Below are positions 1 through 11,509 of a stretch of DNA of 64,000 nt, one piece after another. The stretch's first letter is position 1. Every line of letters starts with the position of its first letter. Origin of the DNA: Rhinopithecus roxellana (lineage: Eukaryota > Chordata > Mammalia > Primates > Cercopithecidae); contig NC_044554.1 in NCBI RefSeq assembly GCF_007565055.1, positions 17,027,921 through 17,091,920 on the forward strand, written 5' to 3'. The notes under the pieces are model-generated. The model saw only the letters and a list, made by a program, of their open reading frames with translations. It did no database searches and was not told where the DNA came from. The position numbers and the translations under genes were made by a program.

Positions 1-840
1 TCAAATAGATCGCAACAAGGAGAAAGTTATTTTAGACAAGGAATATTACCTGGAGTAGAAGGCAGGCATGCAAGTATATGGTATATTTGTGAACCTGTGT
101 AGCTAGAATGTAAGGTATGTATATGGATGGGAGGTTGGGGAGGGCGGGTAATTGAAACTGTGTGGAACAAAGTAGAGATGATAGATGCTACTGACTGGAG
201 AAATAATAAATCTATGGTCAAATTGTAAAAGAAGACTTTTGAATACAGTGTTGATTAAATTCTTTTCTTTGGCAGTGGGAGACTAGAGATTTTTAAGTGA
301 TGAGGTCAGTAATTTAAAAAGATAAGAAGTGAAAGTAAAGCAACAATAATAGTTTGTTAGTGTAGTCGTGGTATTAGATATCAGCTTGTACCAGGTGTAT
401 GGTAGTGGGGCTAGAGAGGGATCATATGAGAGAAGTTTGGAGGTATGACAAATAGGTTATATTAATTTATTCCTTTGTAATTATTGAGTGGTTTCTGTGT
501 GCCAGGTATAGAATTTATAGTGGTGGGAGGTGGGAAAGGGGAGGAAACAAGAAAGATTATAGGGTTCTTTGTTGGAAAATTGAAGAGATAGTAAAAGACG
601 AGTAGATTTGAGGAGGGAAAATACATCCTGTGTGTGTTTTTTTTTTTTTTCTTGGAGGTAGTTGTAACAAATTCACAGAAGAGCGTAGTTTATGGTCTTA
701 TGTTTTTTGCTTAGTATCTTGAGGTTATAAAAAGAATTGAAACTGGGTATCCTCCGTTTACTTCCTTCTGTTAGAAATAGCAGAAGTAAAAGTGCAGCTG
801 TTGTTAGTTTAGAATCTTATCTTAGAATATTTAAATTTTA
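1..840. other. Intronic or upstream sequence without a recognised gene
   Basis: AT-rich unique-looking sequence with a poly-T run near 638-650. A weak MIR-like phrase (TTGAGTGGTTTCTGTGTGCCAGG) occurs near 483-506. No exon or RNA gene is seen. Confidence 0.6.
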
Positions 841-845
841 CTTCT

Positions 846-1062
846 GGGCTGGAGTGCTGTGGTGCAATCTCGGCTCACTGCGACCTCCACCTCCTGAGTT
901 CAAGCAATTCTCCTGCCTCAGCCTCCTGAAAAGCTGGGATTACAGGTGTGCGCCACCATGCCAGGCTAATTTTTGTATTTTTAGTAGAGATGTTTCACCA
1001 TGTTGGCCAGGCTGGTCTTGAACTCCTGACCTCGTGATCTGCCTGCCTCAGCCTTCCAAATA
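846..1062 (-). repeat. Alu fragment
   Basis: Reads as antisense Alu from the GGCTGGAGTGC block through the Pol III B-box region to CTCAGCCTTCC. Both ends are missing, including the poly-T head and the terminal GGCC. Confidence 0.9.
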
Positions 1063-1140
1063 AATTTAACTTTTTAACTGAGTCAGTAATGTAAAGAATT
1101 GAGTTGAGTACTTAAAAAATAAATGTTAAAAGAAGTAAAA

Positions 1141-1446
1141 TGGCAAGCACAGTGGCTTACTTCCTTAATCCTAACACTTTGGGAGGCCAAGGTGGGAAGA
1201 TTGCTTGGGACCAGGAGTTTGAGACCAGCCTGGACAACATAGCAAGACCCCACAAAAAAAAAGTTAGCTGAGTATAGTGGCTGGCACACACCTGTAGTCG
1301 TAGCTACTTGAGAGGCTGAAAAAGGAGGAACACTTGAGAGCCCAGGAGTTCGAGGTTGCAGTGAGCCAAAATTGTGCCACTGCATTCCAGCCTGGGTGAC
1401 AGAGCGAGCCTCTGTCTCTAAACAACAACAACAACAACAACAACAA
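1141..1446 (+). repeat. Alu (old, J-like) with an AAC microsatellite tail
   Basis: Both arms are present in sense orientation. Diverged positions such as GCTTGGGACCAGGAGTTTGAG and CTGGACAACATAGCAAGACC are typical of old AluJ copies. The tail has become an (AAC)n tract at 1422-1445. Confidence 0.9.
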
Positions 1447-1449
1447 TAA

Positions 1450-2280
1450 TATATATTAGAGATTTCTGAGTAAAAATGAAGTGGGGTCACATAATTTTTC
1501 TTCGCTAAAACCAGTTTAAAGAAGGAAAGAGTAGATGGTGGGTTGAAGAAAGAGAGCAGAAATGGAAAGAAGCAGACAGAAAAGGGGTATCTGTAGCCTT
1601 ATACCAAATACTTCAAAAGTGGAAGGTAAAGAAAGAATGAGAAGATACTAGTTGTATATGACAAGTCTTCTAATCCCAGCCCCATATCCCAGAAACAAGA
1701 CTAAGGAAAGAGGAAGCCTACAAAATATTCCGATATCTCATTCATACTTTTAGAGAAGTAGACCTAGGAGGTGAGTAGGAAGCGAAAAGTCAAGGAAAAA
1801 TCCTTGAGAAGACCCTACATACCGGTGCTGAGCCTCAGCAGAGGCAGCAAGCATTGACATTTTGAATGGTACTCTGAGTCAAGGGCAAGAGCCAAAGCCC
1901 ATAAAGGTAGGCTAGATCCCTCACTAGGGAGATCAGTCTTGGTACAGGATGTTTAAGGACACCTCAGCCATGCCTGTGTTCAGTCCAATTTTAGCTCTTC
2001 CTTTTCTGTGTCATTGGATTATAGGAAAGTAGATTAAGAGTAGTTCCTAATTCTCAAACTGAAGTTTGTGTGTGTATGCATAAACATGTGTACACAAAAA
2101 TAAAAATGGACTCACCTAAGATGAGAAAGGTGTTAGGGGTTGCCAAGCAGAATCTTAGATATCAGAGTAAATAGGAGCTGAGGATTTCTGTATTAAATGT
2201 GATTAAAAAATATATAGGATGGCAACTGTACAAATATAAGAGAAAAAGAAAGGAAAGAAGTAACTCTGAAAAGACTAGGT
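1450..2280. other. Intronic sequence, nothing recognised
   Basis: Purine-rich, AT-rich sequence between an Alu and an old LINE remnant. No splice-bounded frame or RNA gene is apparent. A short GT-rich patch is at 2068-2090. Confidence 0.5.
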
Positions 2281-2284
2281 AAGA

Positions 2285-3425
2285 ATAGCTGATATCCCTA
2301 AAATAGAGACTTCAACAAATGGAACAGAAAAAGTATTCAGAAATAAAATCCAGACAAAAGCTTTTGAAATGAAATGTGTATTTGCAGATTGACAGGCACA
2401 CTAAATGCTAGGAAAAAAATATGAAATGATTAAAATTGACCATATCCTAGTAGTTTTTAACTTCAGAAATAAGGAGAGAATTGTTTTGTTATCCTGGCCA
2501 AAAAGAGAAAAACCTGACCTATACAAAGAGAAAAAAATTCAAGATGGCTGAATTTTAACTTCTCAATTATTGTCAATTCCAGAAGACAATGGAAAAATGT
2601 TTACAAAGTTTTGATGGTAGGAATTTGTGAACCAGAAGTATTATACCCAACAGGATCAGATAGATTTGTTTTGGCTGCTTATAACAGTGGCTTAAACTAC
2701 AAGGATTTATAATCTTGGGTACAAGAAGTATAGAAATAGTCAGTCTAGAACTAGTATGGTGGCTTCACCCAAGGCAACCCAGGATCTTCCCTATCTATGA
2801 ACACATCTGGTTTCTAGTCTCAATGTCACTGTCCTTGGTGGCTACTGGAGCTGTCGTCATTAAAATAACATTGAAAAGATCAGGAAAAGGGAGGGGAGAA
2901 AGAACAAAAGGGCTTTTCCCAACTATGAGTACTACCCAACACTTTTGGTGGTGTTTGGAGCAGAACCTAGTCTTGGCCACATCTAACTGCAAGAAAGGTT
3001 AGGAAAGGTCTTTATTTTGGGCAGCAGTGTGCCAGCACAATTTTCAAAGAGGATGATGGAATAATGGGTGTCAATTAGCAGTCTCTGCCATGCCAACCAA
3101 GTGGTTAATCAAATACACAGGAGGCAATGAAGATGTTCTCTAACATGTAAGAGCACAGAATATAGCACTCCTTTCTTGAAAAATACTGCTTGATGATTAA
3201 ATCAAGTCAACCTCAAATGAAACAAAATTAAATAGTAATGACTTCAGGTATGGCAAAGCCATCTTAAAAGAATCAGGGGTGATCATCAAATCCATTTAAA
3301 TACAGAAGAAAATGGAACAACTTTGAGAATGGTGGCTGTGGAATAAAATCTAAATGTTAGATCTTTGGAGAAGTATAAGCATGTTAATTATGTCTGCTTT
3401 CATAGCAGGAAGCTATGGATACAAT
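2285..3425 (+). repeat. Old L1M-like 3' remnant, probably interrupted
   Basis: Phrases such as CCAGAAGACAATGGAAAAATG, GAACCAGAAGTATTATACCCA and TTTCTTGAAAAATACTGCTTGA follow the order of ancient mammalian L1 3' regions. Between about 2661 and 3055 this order is broken by different sequence. That sequence (GGCTGCTTATAACAGTGGCTTAAA to AACTGCAAGAAAGGTTAGGAAA) looks like a separate old element that I cannot classify. Family assignment is by eye only. Confidence 0.4.
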
Positions 3426-3689
3426 GTAAAGTTGAACATGTAGATAAAAGTTAAAATCACTGTGGATTTATTAAAGAATGATTTTTGTCACTTTTTTCTT
3501 TTGTTTTAATGGCTCTATAAGCTAAGGAAACTTTTTTCTAAATGTTAGGAGGATGTTTTAAGACCTAAATAACTCGTGTGGCAAGACACCTGAAGTTCAT
3601 GAGTTCTTCCAGTTTTCATTTTCTTTTATTAGAATTCATGGAAAATTAAATTAATATTTTATTTTCATTTTATTTTTATTTATTTATTC

Positions 3690-3972
3690 TCTTTGAGACG
3701 GAATCTTGCTCTGTCACGCAGGCTGGAGTGCAGTGGCGCAGCCTCGGCCCAGTGCAACTCTGCCTCCCAGGTTCAAGCAGTTCTTTGCCTCATCCTCCCA
3801 AGTAGCTGGGATTACAGGCACCTACCACCATGCCCAGCTAATTTTTGTGTTTTTAGTAGAGACGGAGTTTCACCATCTTGGCCAGGCTCGTCTTGAACTC
3901 CTGACCTTGTGATCTACCTGCCTCGGCCTCCCAAAGTGCTGGAATTACAGGTGTGAGCCACCGCGCACGGCC
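3690..3972 (-). repeat. Alu, first of a head-to-tail pair
   Basis: Complete antisense dimer from TTTGAGACGGAATC to CCGCGCACGGCC. It is directly followed by a second antisense Alu, so the pair forms a tandem array of about 580 bp. Confidence 0.95.
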
Positions 3973-3978
3973 TTTTCA

Positions 3979-4269
3979 TGTTTTTTGAGACGGAGTTTCA
4001 CTCTTCCACCCAGGCTGGAGTGCACTGGTGTGACCTCAGCTCACTGCCTCCTTCTCCCAGGTTCAAGCGATTCTCCTGCCTCAGCCTCCCAAGTAGCTGG
4101 AATTACAGGCACCAGCCACCATGCCTGGCTAATTTTTGTATTAGTTTTTAGTAGAAACAGGGTTTCACCATGTTGGTCAGGCTGGTCTCAAACTCCTGAC
4201 CTTAAGTGATCTGTCTGCCTTGGCCTCCCAAAGTGCCAGGATTGCAGATGTGAGCCACCGTACCCAGCC
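3979..4269 (-). repeat. Alu, second of a head-to-tail pair
   Basis: Antisense dimer from TTTTTTGAGACGGAG to ACCCAGCC, only about 7 bp after the preceding Alu. The spacing suggests insertion into the A-rich tail region of the neighbour. Confidence 0.95.
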
Positions 4270-4530
4270 CACATTTAATGTTTTTACATTTGAAAAAGGG
4301 GATATTTGCTCCTCTTAATAAATGCAAGGTATTCAAAAAGGGTATAAAACATGATTGCTTTTCTTTCTCTTTTCAGTTCTAGCTACCCCTCATCCCTCAC
4401 TTCTTCAAAGATTTGCAGAGGTGTATCTATCTAGGTCTGTTCTCTGCTTTGTCAGGCCAATAGAGATGTGTCTATTTATTTGGTAAAATGAAATCATACT
4501 CTTTATGATTCTGCATCTTAAAAAAAAAAT

Positions 4531-4828
4531 CTCAGGTGGGAATGATGGTTCATCATGCCTGTAATCCCTGCACTTTATGAGGCTGAGGTGGGAGGATCGC
4601 TTGAGTCCAGGAGTTCAAAACCAGCCTGGGCAACATAGTGTGAAAAAAAAAAAAAATTAGCCGGGCATGGTGGTGTGCACCTGTAGTCTTGGCTACTTGG
4701 GAGACTGAGGCAGGAGGATCGTTTGAGTTGGTGAGGTTCAGGCTGCAGTGAGCCATGATTGCTCCACTGCACTTCAGCTTGGGTGACAGAGTGAGACCCT
4801 GTCTCAAAAATAAATAAATAAATAAACT
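4531..4828 (+). repeat. Alu (old, J-like)
   Basis: Sense dimer with a degraded head (CAGGTGGGAATGATGG) and an (AAAT)n-type tail. GCTTGAGTCCAGGAGTTC and CTGGGCAACATAGTG are AluJ-type positions. Confidence 0.9.
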
Positions 4829-4984
4829 CTTACCCCTCTGTTTAGTTTATTTCTTCTTCGACTTCTTTATTTTTATGTTTTGTAGCTATGGTTTACTTAA
4901 CAGGCCACGAACTAAATTTTTGTGTTTCCTTTCATAACCATTGTTTTTTTCTGTCTCAGAAAATGGTTTAAGCCAAAAACCTAG

Positions 4985-5690
4985 ATTCTTTTCTTCTTAA
5001 TCCCTCCCTCAACCTGCCCCATCCCAGTCTGTTCCTAGATTTTGTTGATTTTACCCATACATATGACTCAAAACTACCTCTAGTCCATCTATACTGCTTG
5101 CCTCTGAGCCCACTATATCCTCTTCTTTTGTGTGGGACTGTGATAATACTTTGTTAACTAGCCTCACAACTTCCACTCTGAGCCTTGCAGTCCTGTTCAT
5201 TCTCTGTGCCACAATAAGAATGGTCTTTTGGAAATTGGATGGTCACTGCTCTGCTGGGATCACTTTAATCACTTTCTGTTTTATTTATAACAAAATTACT
5301 TGCTATGGCATCTATGACCTGATGCCTCCTATGTCCTTCTCAGACTTTATCTTGAACCACTGCCATTTGTGTCCCAAGGTCTTTGTGTTTGCTCTTCCTG
5401 CTGCCTGAAATGTCCTTTTCTTAATTCTTAGCATAGCTGGCTGTTATCCTTCAGATCTCAATTCAGAGTATTGAGAGGGGACCTCGTTAGCCATCCTTTC
5501 CAAAAGTATCCCATCCAGTCCCAATCATCTCCCTGTTTGTTTATGGCACTTCCTCAACACAAGTCTTGATCATTTTGTATCTTCTCTGTGCAATGTAAAT
5601 GTCATCAGGGCAGCCATCTTGTTTCTTGTACGCTGTTGTATCCTCAGGGTCGATTACTGTGTAGTATTAGTAAATATTCAGTAAATATTT
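4985..5690 (+). repeat. L2 LINE 3' region
   Basis: Order and wording match the L2 3' end: CTTTAATCACTTTCTG, GGCATCTATGACCTGATG, AGGTCTTTGTGTTTGCTCTTCCTGCTGCCTG, then GGGCAGCCATCTTG and AATATTCAGTAAAT at the 3' tip. A 92-residue frame within it is chance. Confidence 0.8.
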
Positions 5691-5755
5691 TTTTTAAATG
5701 ATTAGATAGTGGCTGAAACATCTCTAAAGCAATGTTCAAATTTTATTCAATTGCA

Positions 5756-6065
5756 TTTTTTTTTTTTTTTTTTTTTTTTAATTCAAGACAGAGTCTTGCT
5801 TTGTCACCCAGAGCTGGAGTGCAATGGTGTGATCTTGGTTCACTGCAACTTCTGCCTCCCAGGTTCAAGCAATTCTCCTGCCTCAGCCTCTCGAGTAGCT
5901 GGGATTACAGGCATGTGCCACCATGCCCGGCTAATTTTTGTACTTTTAGTAGAGACAGGGTTTCACCATATTGACCAGGCTGGTCTTGAACTCCTGACCT
6001 CATGATCCGCCCGACTCAGCTTCCAAAATTGCTGGGATTACAGGTGCGAGCCACCGAGCCCAGCC
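5756..6065 (-). repeat. Alu
   Basis: Antisense dimer with a long poly-T head at 5757-5779 and the terminal GAGCCACCGAGCCCAGCC. Confidence 0.95.
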
Positions 6066-6074
6066 TGAGTAGTA

Positions 6075-6652
6075 TTTTTGATGATGAGGTATTGTTAGCA
6101 AATTTTAATCTCTAAGTCATTTTTAAGGTCTGTTAACTCTTTAAGCCATTTAGTTAACTCTTTAAGCCATTTAGATATCATTTAGTCCATTATTATTTTG
6201 ATAAAGTACCTGGAACACTAATTTAGAATGTTTCTACTGAAAACGAGTAATAACATGTCCATGTTTGAATTGAGCGTGATAGGTTGGTGGTAAAACTTTC
6301 CTCTGAGTAAATGAGGAAGTTAAACCATTTAAATGGATCATATTTCATTACTGATTTTTCTAAGCAGCACAGCAGTCAAATAAAACAAAAAGCCAGTACA
6401 TTGTAATTAGCTATTTAAAGGACGTTTAAGGACTTAACAAAATAACAAAAAAACCCAAAGAATGCTCAAGGAATGGTAGAGTAAATTAATTCATCTGTGG
6501 TTGTACTTTGGTTGGTAATAGTAATACTGAAGTTAAGAAAAGAAACTCTGAAATTTAAAAAGTTGCTTTAAAAGACATATCAGGTGGGTTGGTTGTACCC
6601 ATCAGGAAATTCTGCAGAGGGCTTTGTGGTTAGTATCAAGATTATAACTCTA
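6075..6652. other. Intronic sequence, nothing recognised apart from a short tandem duplication
   Basis: AT-rich sequence with no gene-like signal. The phrase TTCATCTGTGGTTGTACTTTGGTTGG at 6491-6516 resembles AATTAGTCTGTGGTGGTACTTTGG at 8140-8163, a short similarity that may be chance or an old repeat. Confidence 0.45.
6132..6173. repeat. Perfect 21-bp tandem duplication
   Basis: A 21-base unit starting GTTAACTCTTTAAGCC occurs twice without a mismatch. No family is involved; this looks like a recent local slippage or duplication event. Confidence 0.9.
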
Positions 6653-7006
6653 GGCCAGGCACAGTGGCTCACCCTGTAATCCCAACACTTTGGGAGGCTG
6701 AGGCGGGCAGATCACTTGAGGTCAAGAGTTCAAGACCAGCTTGGCCAACATGGTGAAACCCTAAAAATTCAAAATACAAAATTTATGTAGGAAAAAGATA
6801 GCAACATGTATGTTTGGTACTATCTGCTAAAAATACAAAAATTAGCTGGGTGTGGTGGCATGCACCTGTAATCCCAGCTACTTGGGAGGCTGAGGCACAA
6901 GAATTGCTTGAACCCAGGAGTTAGCAGTTGCAGTGAGCCGAGATTGCACCACTGCACACCTGCCTGGGCGACAGGGTAAGACTCCATCTCAAAGAAAAAA
7001 AAAAAA
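6653..7006 (+). repeat. Alu with a ~65 bp foreign insert in its middle linker
   Basis: Sense Alu flanked by ATTATAACTCTA and ATTGTAACTCTA, a likely target-site duplication. After GTGAAACCCTAAAAA, about 65 bases (roughly 6765-6830, including AGGAAAAAGATAGCAACATG) are not Alu. Normal sequence resumes at CTAAAAATACAAAAATTAGC. Confidence 0.9.
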
Positions 7007-7015
7007 TTGTAACTC

Positions 7016-7312
7016 TAGGCTGGTCGTGGTGACTCATGCCTGTAATCCTAGCACTTTCGGATGCCAAGGCAGGAGGATTGCTTGAAGTCAGGAGTTTGAG
7101 ACCAGCCTGGACAATAAAGTGAGACCAGGCCTCACAAAAAGCAAAAAAATAAAAAATATTAGCCAGGCGTGATGGTGTCCACCTTTAGTTCCAGCTACTC
7201 GAGAGACCGAGGTGGAGGAACTCTTGAGCCCAGGAGTTTGAGGCTACAGTGAACTATGATTTCACCATTGAACTCCAGCCTAGGTGGCAGAGTGAGACCC
7301 TGTCTCCTAACA
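7016..7312 (+). repeat. Alu (old, J-like)
   Basis: Sense dimer immediately behind the previous Alu, with an old-type body (GGACAATAAAGTGAGACC). Its tail is short, CTCCTAACAAAGAG. Confidence 0.9.
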
Positions 7313-8338
7313 AAGAGATTATAGATACAGGAATTCACTTAGATTTTGTAACAGCACAAAACACTTTTATTAGTACAGGTTTAGAGAGATGTTACTTGCC
7401 TGTAGTTTTTCTTCTTAGATTATGTATCATCTTCTAGCCCAAAGTACACAGACTATGCATTGGTTCCGTTTAGGAAAATAAAAATTACAAATACTCGTTT
7501 TATGACGGGTATAATAGAAAATGTATAGCTGTTTATTAGACCTTATTTTGCATTTTGTTTAAAATTACAACTTTGACCGTAAAACGTGTGGTGTTTATTC
7601 TTCCAAACATTTCCATGAAATATTATCCTCATTCCAGATGAAGAATTAAAATTGTTCCTATAACTTGTAATAATTTATAGGTCACATGATTACAAAGTAG
7701 GAGCCCTGTAACTAGTAGGAGATTGCGTTCTTTTTGTTTAGCTTTTGTATCAATATGAAAAATGTGATTTGAACCTTAGCATTTATTACCCTTTTAAGGG
7801 CAGAGCAACTTTGTTCCCAGTTTTCAAGGTCTAAAAATTTCTTGTTTTGGTTGTGGAGAAGGCAGCTGAGTTATATTTAACTTTAGCATTTAGGAATGGT
7901 GTTAGACTAGACTTTAAGTTACTTTCATTGGACCTTTTAGATCTACAATATGTAAAACCTTTTAAATCTTATATATTGCTGACTGAGTGACAGGTCAATA
8001 AATAAACCAACCATATTTATTATATCTTCATGATATCTTTGTACCCTTTAATGTTATGAAAAAGTATGTTTGTTTATGTGCGTATTGGGGGAGTACAGGA
8101 GTTGGACAGGTAGAGTTTTCAATTCTAGCCCTTAAATGAATTAGTCTGTGGTGGTACTTTGGTCGGCAACTTTTTAATTTGATTTGTAAATATTTGTGTT
8201 TAATATAGGCGAAAAGTTTTAGGAAAATTCAGAGATACTAAAGACATTGGACTACTCTCAAAGAACGTGTGGGTGGGAGGTAGGGGCACAAACAGAAAAG
8301 TACACTAAAGTCTATATAAAACAATATATTAAGTATAT
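7313..8338. other. Repeat-poor intronic stretch
   Basis: About 1 kb of AT-rich sequence between Alu and Tigger material, without repeats I can name and without splice-bounded coding potential. A conserved element cannot be ruled out. Confidence 0.5.
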
Positions 8339-9070
8339 AGCAGTCCCCCTTATCTGTGAGGGTTATATTCCAAGATCCCCAATGGAAACCTGAAGCTACA
8401 GATAGTACCAAACCTATATTTGCTGTGTTTTTTCCTGCATATACATACTTATGATAAAGTTTATTTTATAAATTAGGTACAGTAAGACAGGGTCCCCAAC
8501 CAGTTGGTCTGCGGCCTGGCAGGAACTGTGGGCTGCACAACAGGAGGTGAGTGGTGGTCAAGTGAGCGAAGCTGCATCTGTATTTACAGCTGCCCCCAGT
8601 CACTTGCATTATCATCTGAGCTCTGCCTTCTGTCAGCTCAGCAGTGGTATTAGATTCTCATAAGAGTGCGAACCCTGTTCTCAACTGTGTATGTGAGGGA
8701 TCTAGGTTGCATGCTGCCTTATGAGAACCTAATGCCTGATTGTGTGAGGTGGAGTTGAGGCAGTGATGCTAGCTAGCACTGGGGAGCAGCTGCAAATACA
8801 GATTAACATTAGCAGAGAGGTTTGACTGCTCAGAGACCACAATAAATAAATTACTTGCAGACTCATATCAGACCCCTATCAGTAAGCTGAGTGCTTCATT
8901 TTTACAGCTGTATCTGGTGACAGGCTGTAAGTCAGAATCCAACACTTAATTTTAGTCCATGCATGGCCCACCCATTATTTTACTTACCTTGTCCATCCAC
9001 ACGTCTTTCTCACACTGTGCACTTACCTCAGTCACAGATTTGGTTAAGCCCACAAGCTAACCTTAGCCAA

Positions 9071-11150
9071 AATGAGTAAATAACAAAACATTACTAGAGA
9101 GCTTCTTTGTAAAGGGGGAAGACCCAATGATGAGACAGCAGAAGACCGTAAGACTGCCAACAAAAAGAAAGCTGCATTTAAAAGAATACCAAGAGTCCCA
9201 CTTAAATTATGGGTTCATTGCAACAGGTGATTCACATTCTCCAGGCCTGCTTTGTATATGTGGTGACTAGCTATCCAACAAAGCCATGAAACCTTCAAAA
9301 CTGCGTTGTCACATGGAGACCACTTATCCTGCATTAAAAGACAAGGCTTTGGAGTTTTTCAGAAGAAAAAAACGTGAACCTGAAGAACAGAAGCAATTGT
9401 GGAAGGCCACCACTTCATCAAATGTGTCTGCACTGAGAGCATTATTCTTAGTGGCTAACAGTATTGCTAAAGCTAAGAAACCGTTTACTATTGGTGAAGA
9501 GTTGATCCTGCCTGCTTGCTGTTAAGGACATTTATTATGAACTTTTAGGAGAGGCTGCAGTTCAGAAGGTGGCACGTGTTCCTTTTTCAGCTAGTACCAT
9601 AACTAGATGATTTGATGAAATAGAGGATATTGAGGCACAATTGTTAGGATTAATGAGTCACCATGGTGTGCAGTCCAGGTTGACAAGCCTACTGATGTTG
9701 ACAACAAGGCCGTAGTGCTTGTTTTTGTGTCATATACTTCTCAGGAGGATGCGCATGAGGATATGTTATGTGCCCTTTTGTTGCCAACCAGCACCACAGC
9801 TGTAGAACTGATCTGGTAATTTTGTGTTGGTATATACATGAACGGAGCGGCTGCCATGACTAGACAGCTTTCTGGTTTCACTACTTGGGTCAAAGAGGTC
9901 GCTTCTGCATGCGCGTCTACGCACTGTGTCATCCATAGAGAAATGCTGGCTAGGCACAAAATGTCACCCAAACTTAACCAACATTTTCAGGATGTGATTG
10001 AAATTATCAACCACATTAAAGTACGTGCCTTTAGTTTATGTCTGTGCAGCTCTGTGAGGAAATGGATGCAGAGCACACACAGCTTCTCTTATCCACAGAA
10101 GTAAGATGGCTTTCTAAAGGTAGATTAGTGGCCAGAGGTTTTGAGTTACAAGATCTCTCCAGAGATTTTTTTTTTTTTTTTTTTTTTTTTTTGAGACAGA
10201 GTCTTGCTCTGTCGCCCAGGCTGAGTGCAGTGGCGCGATCTTGGCTCACTGCAAGCTCTGCCTCCCGGATTCATGCCATTCTCCTGCCTCAGCCTCCCGA
10301 TTAGCTGGGAATATAGGCACCCGCCACCATGCCTAGTCAATTTTTTGTATTTTTAGTAGAGACGGGGTTTCACCCTGTTGGCCAGGATGGTCTCAATCTC
10401 CTGACCTCGTGATCTGCCCGCCTCGGCCTCCCAGAGTGCTGGGACCACAGGCGTGAGCCACCATGCCTGGCTTTTTATTTTTTTTTTTAGAAAAATTATT
10501 ATCACTGGTAGCACATTTCGTGACACAGAATGAATCACAAAACTTGCTTAACTTGTGTGACATATTCAACCTGCTCAAAGAACTCAGCTTGTGACTTCAG
10601 GGGAGAATGACAAATGCGTTCAAGTCAGTCAAGTGGCTGCATTCAAAGCCATACTGGAATTATGGGGGTGATGAGTGAACATTGAGGGATTTTTTGACAT
10701 GTTTCAAACATTAGCAGAGATTTTGAGAGAGACTGAGCCAGGACCTTCTTTCTCCCAGCTGGTGCATTATCACCTATCTCAGCTTTCAAAAGAGTTTGAG
10801 CATTGCTTCCCAACCAGAAAAGACCCTCGAACTGGGAAGTGATGGATCTGCAACCTGTTTGTGAATAAGCCAGCTGTATCGACTTTGTCCGTGCTAGAAG
10901 AGGATCAACTGCTTAAGGTCGCAAATGATGGTGGCCTTAAAAGTATGTTTGAGACAACTTCAAATCTCCATACATTCTGGATTAAAGTCAAGGCGGACTA
11001 TCCTTGCCACAAAAACACTGAAAAGTCTGTTTCCATTTCTATCATCCTATCTTTGTGAAGCAGGGTTTTCTGTAGTATAGTTGACAGCAACCAAAATAAG
11101 ATTATGGAATAGACTGGACATAAACAACACACTTTGGATGTCACTGTCTC
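9071..11150 (+). pseudogene. hAT (Charlie) transposase pseudogene, related to ZBED5-like proteins
   Basis: Translated segments follow the order of a hAT transposase. An N-terminal BED-like zinc finger region includes CICGD, then a TAG stop, then KPSKLRCHMETTYP. KKPFTIGEELILPACC (about 9475-9522) lies before the catalytic region. Later segments read STHCVIHREMLARHK (about 9920-9960), AEHTQLLLSTEVRWLSKGR with a frame change near 10040, and NKPAVSTLSVLEEDQLLK (10864-10917). The C-terminal dimerisation motif YLCEAGFS is near 11048-11071. Lesions include an early stop after codon 3, the stop inside the finger, frame changes near 9520, 9820, 10040 and 11075, and the Alu at 10164-10472. It cannot encode a working enzyme. 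ZBED5-type host genes are relatives of this family, but nothing here suggests domestication. Confidence 0.85.
10164..10472 (-). repeat. AluY inside the Charlie transposase
   Basis: Antisense dimer with a 27-base poly-T head. It carries Y-type wording (CAAGCTCTGCCTCCCGGATTCATGCC, CTCAATCTCCTGACCTCGTGATC). It separates FELQDLSRD from the continuing transposase sequence at about 10490. Confidence 0.95.
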
Positions 11151-11509
11151 CCATCATTATATATTTTATATATATATATATATAATATATTATAATGTAA
11201 TAATAGAAATAAAGTATACAATAAATGTAATGCTCTTGAATCATCCCAAAACTATCCCCCTACCCTGGCCATGGAAAAATTGTCTTCTACAAAACCAGTC
11301 CCTGGTGCTAAAAAAGGTTGGGGACTGCTGCAAGTAAGAGATAGATAATAACAAATAATAAAATAGAACAGTTATAACAGTATACTTTAATGAAAAGTTA
11401 TGTGAATTTGGTCTCTCTCTCTCCAAATATCTTATTTTACTGTACTGTAGTTACTGCAGTAACTGAAATGTGGAAAGCAATGCCTTGGATAAAGGGGATG
11501 CTACTGTAA

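Larger units (their letters stand above)
8488..11330 (+). mobile_element. Charlie-type hAT DNA transposon (MER1/Charlie3-like), near full length
   Basis: Starts CAGGGTCCCCAACCAGT and ends AGGTTGGGGACTGCTG, imperfect inverted termini of the MER1/Charlie type. Flanks are CAGTAAGA (8480-8487) and CAAGTAAGA (11331-11339), an 8-bp hAT-style target duplication with one inserted base. Between the ends lie a non-coding 5' segment, a broken transposase reading frame, an antisense AluY (10164-10472) and a (TA)n tract at 11160-11185. It sits inside a Tigger-type element, so it is the younger of the two. Confidence 0.85.
8341..11506 (+). mobile_element. Tigger-type (MER44-like) DNA transposon, split by a Charlie-type element
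   Basis: The left part (8341-8487) opens CAGTCCCCCTTATCTGTGAG and reads to AATTAGGTACAGTAAGA. The right part (11331-11506) resumes with AGTAAGAGATAGATAATAAC and closes GGATAAAGGGGATGCTACTG. The two ends are inverted repeats, and TA flanks the right end and, one base off, the left end, as expected for Tc1/mariner-pogo elements. The family name is from memory. Everything between the two parts is a later insertion. Confidence 0.75.

Noticed and set aside
2715..3002. 95-codon plus-strand frame
   Set aside because: Falls in unclassified old repeat sequence; no splice sites, domain or conserved wording.
3690..4269. Multiple open frames with phrases such as SASQVAGITG across the window, for example here
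   Set aside because: These are translations of antisense Alu sequence and recur at every Alu; they are not genes.
5130..5408. 92-codon frame with hydrophobic segments
   Set aside because: Lies wholly within L2 sequence and shows no domain.
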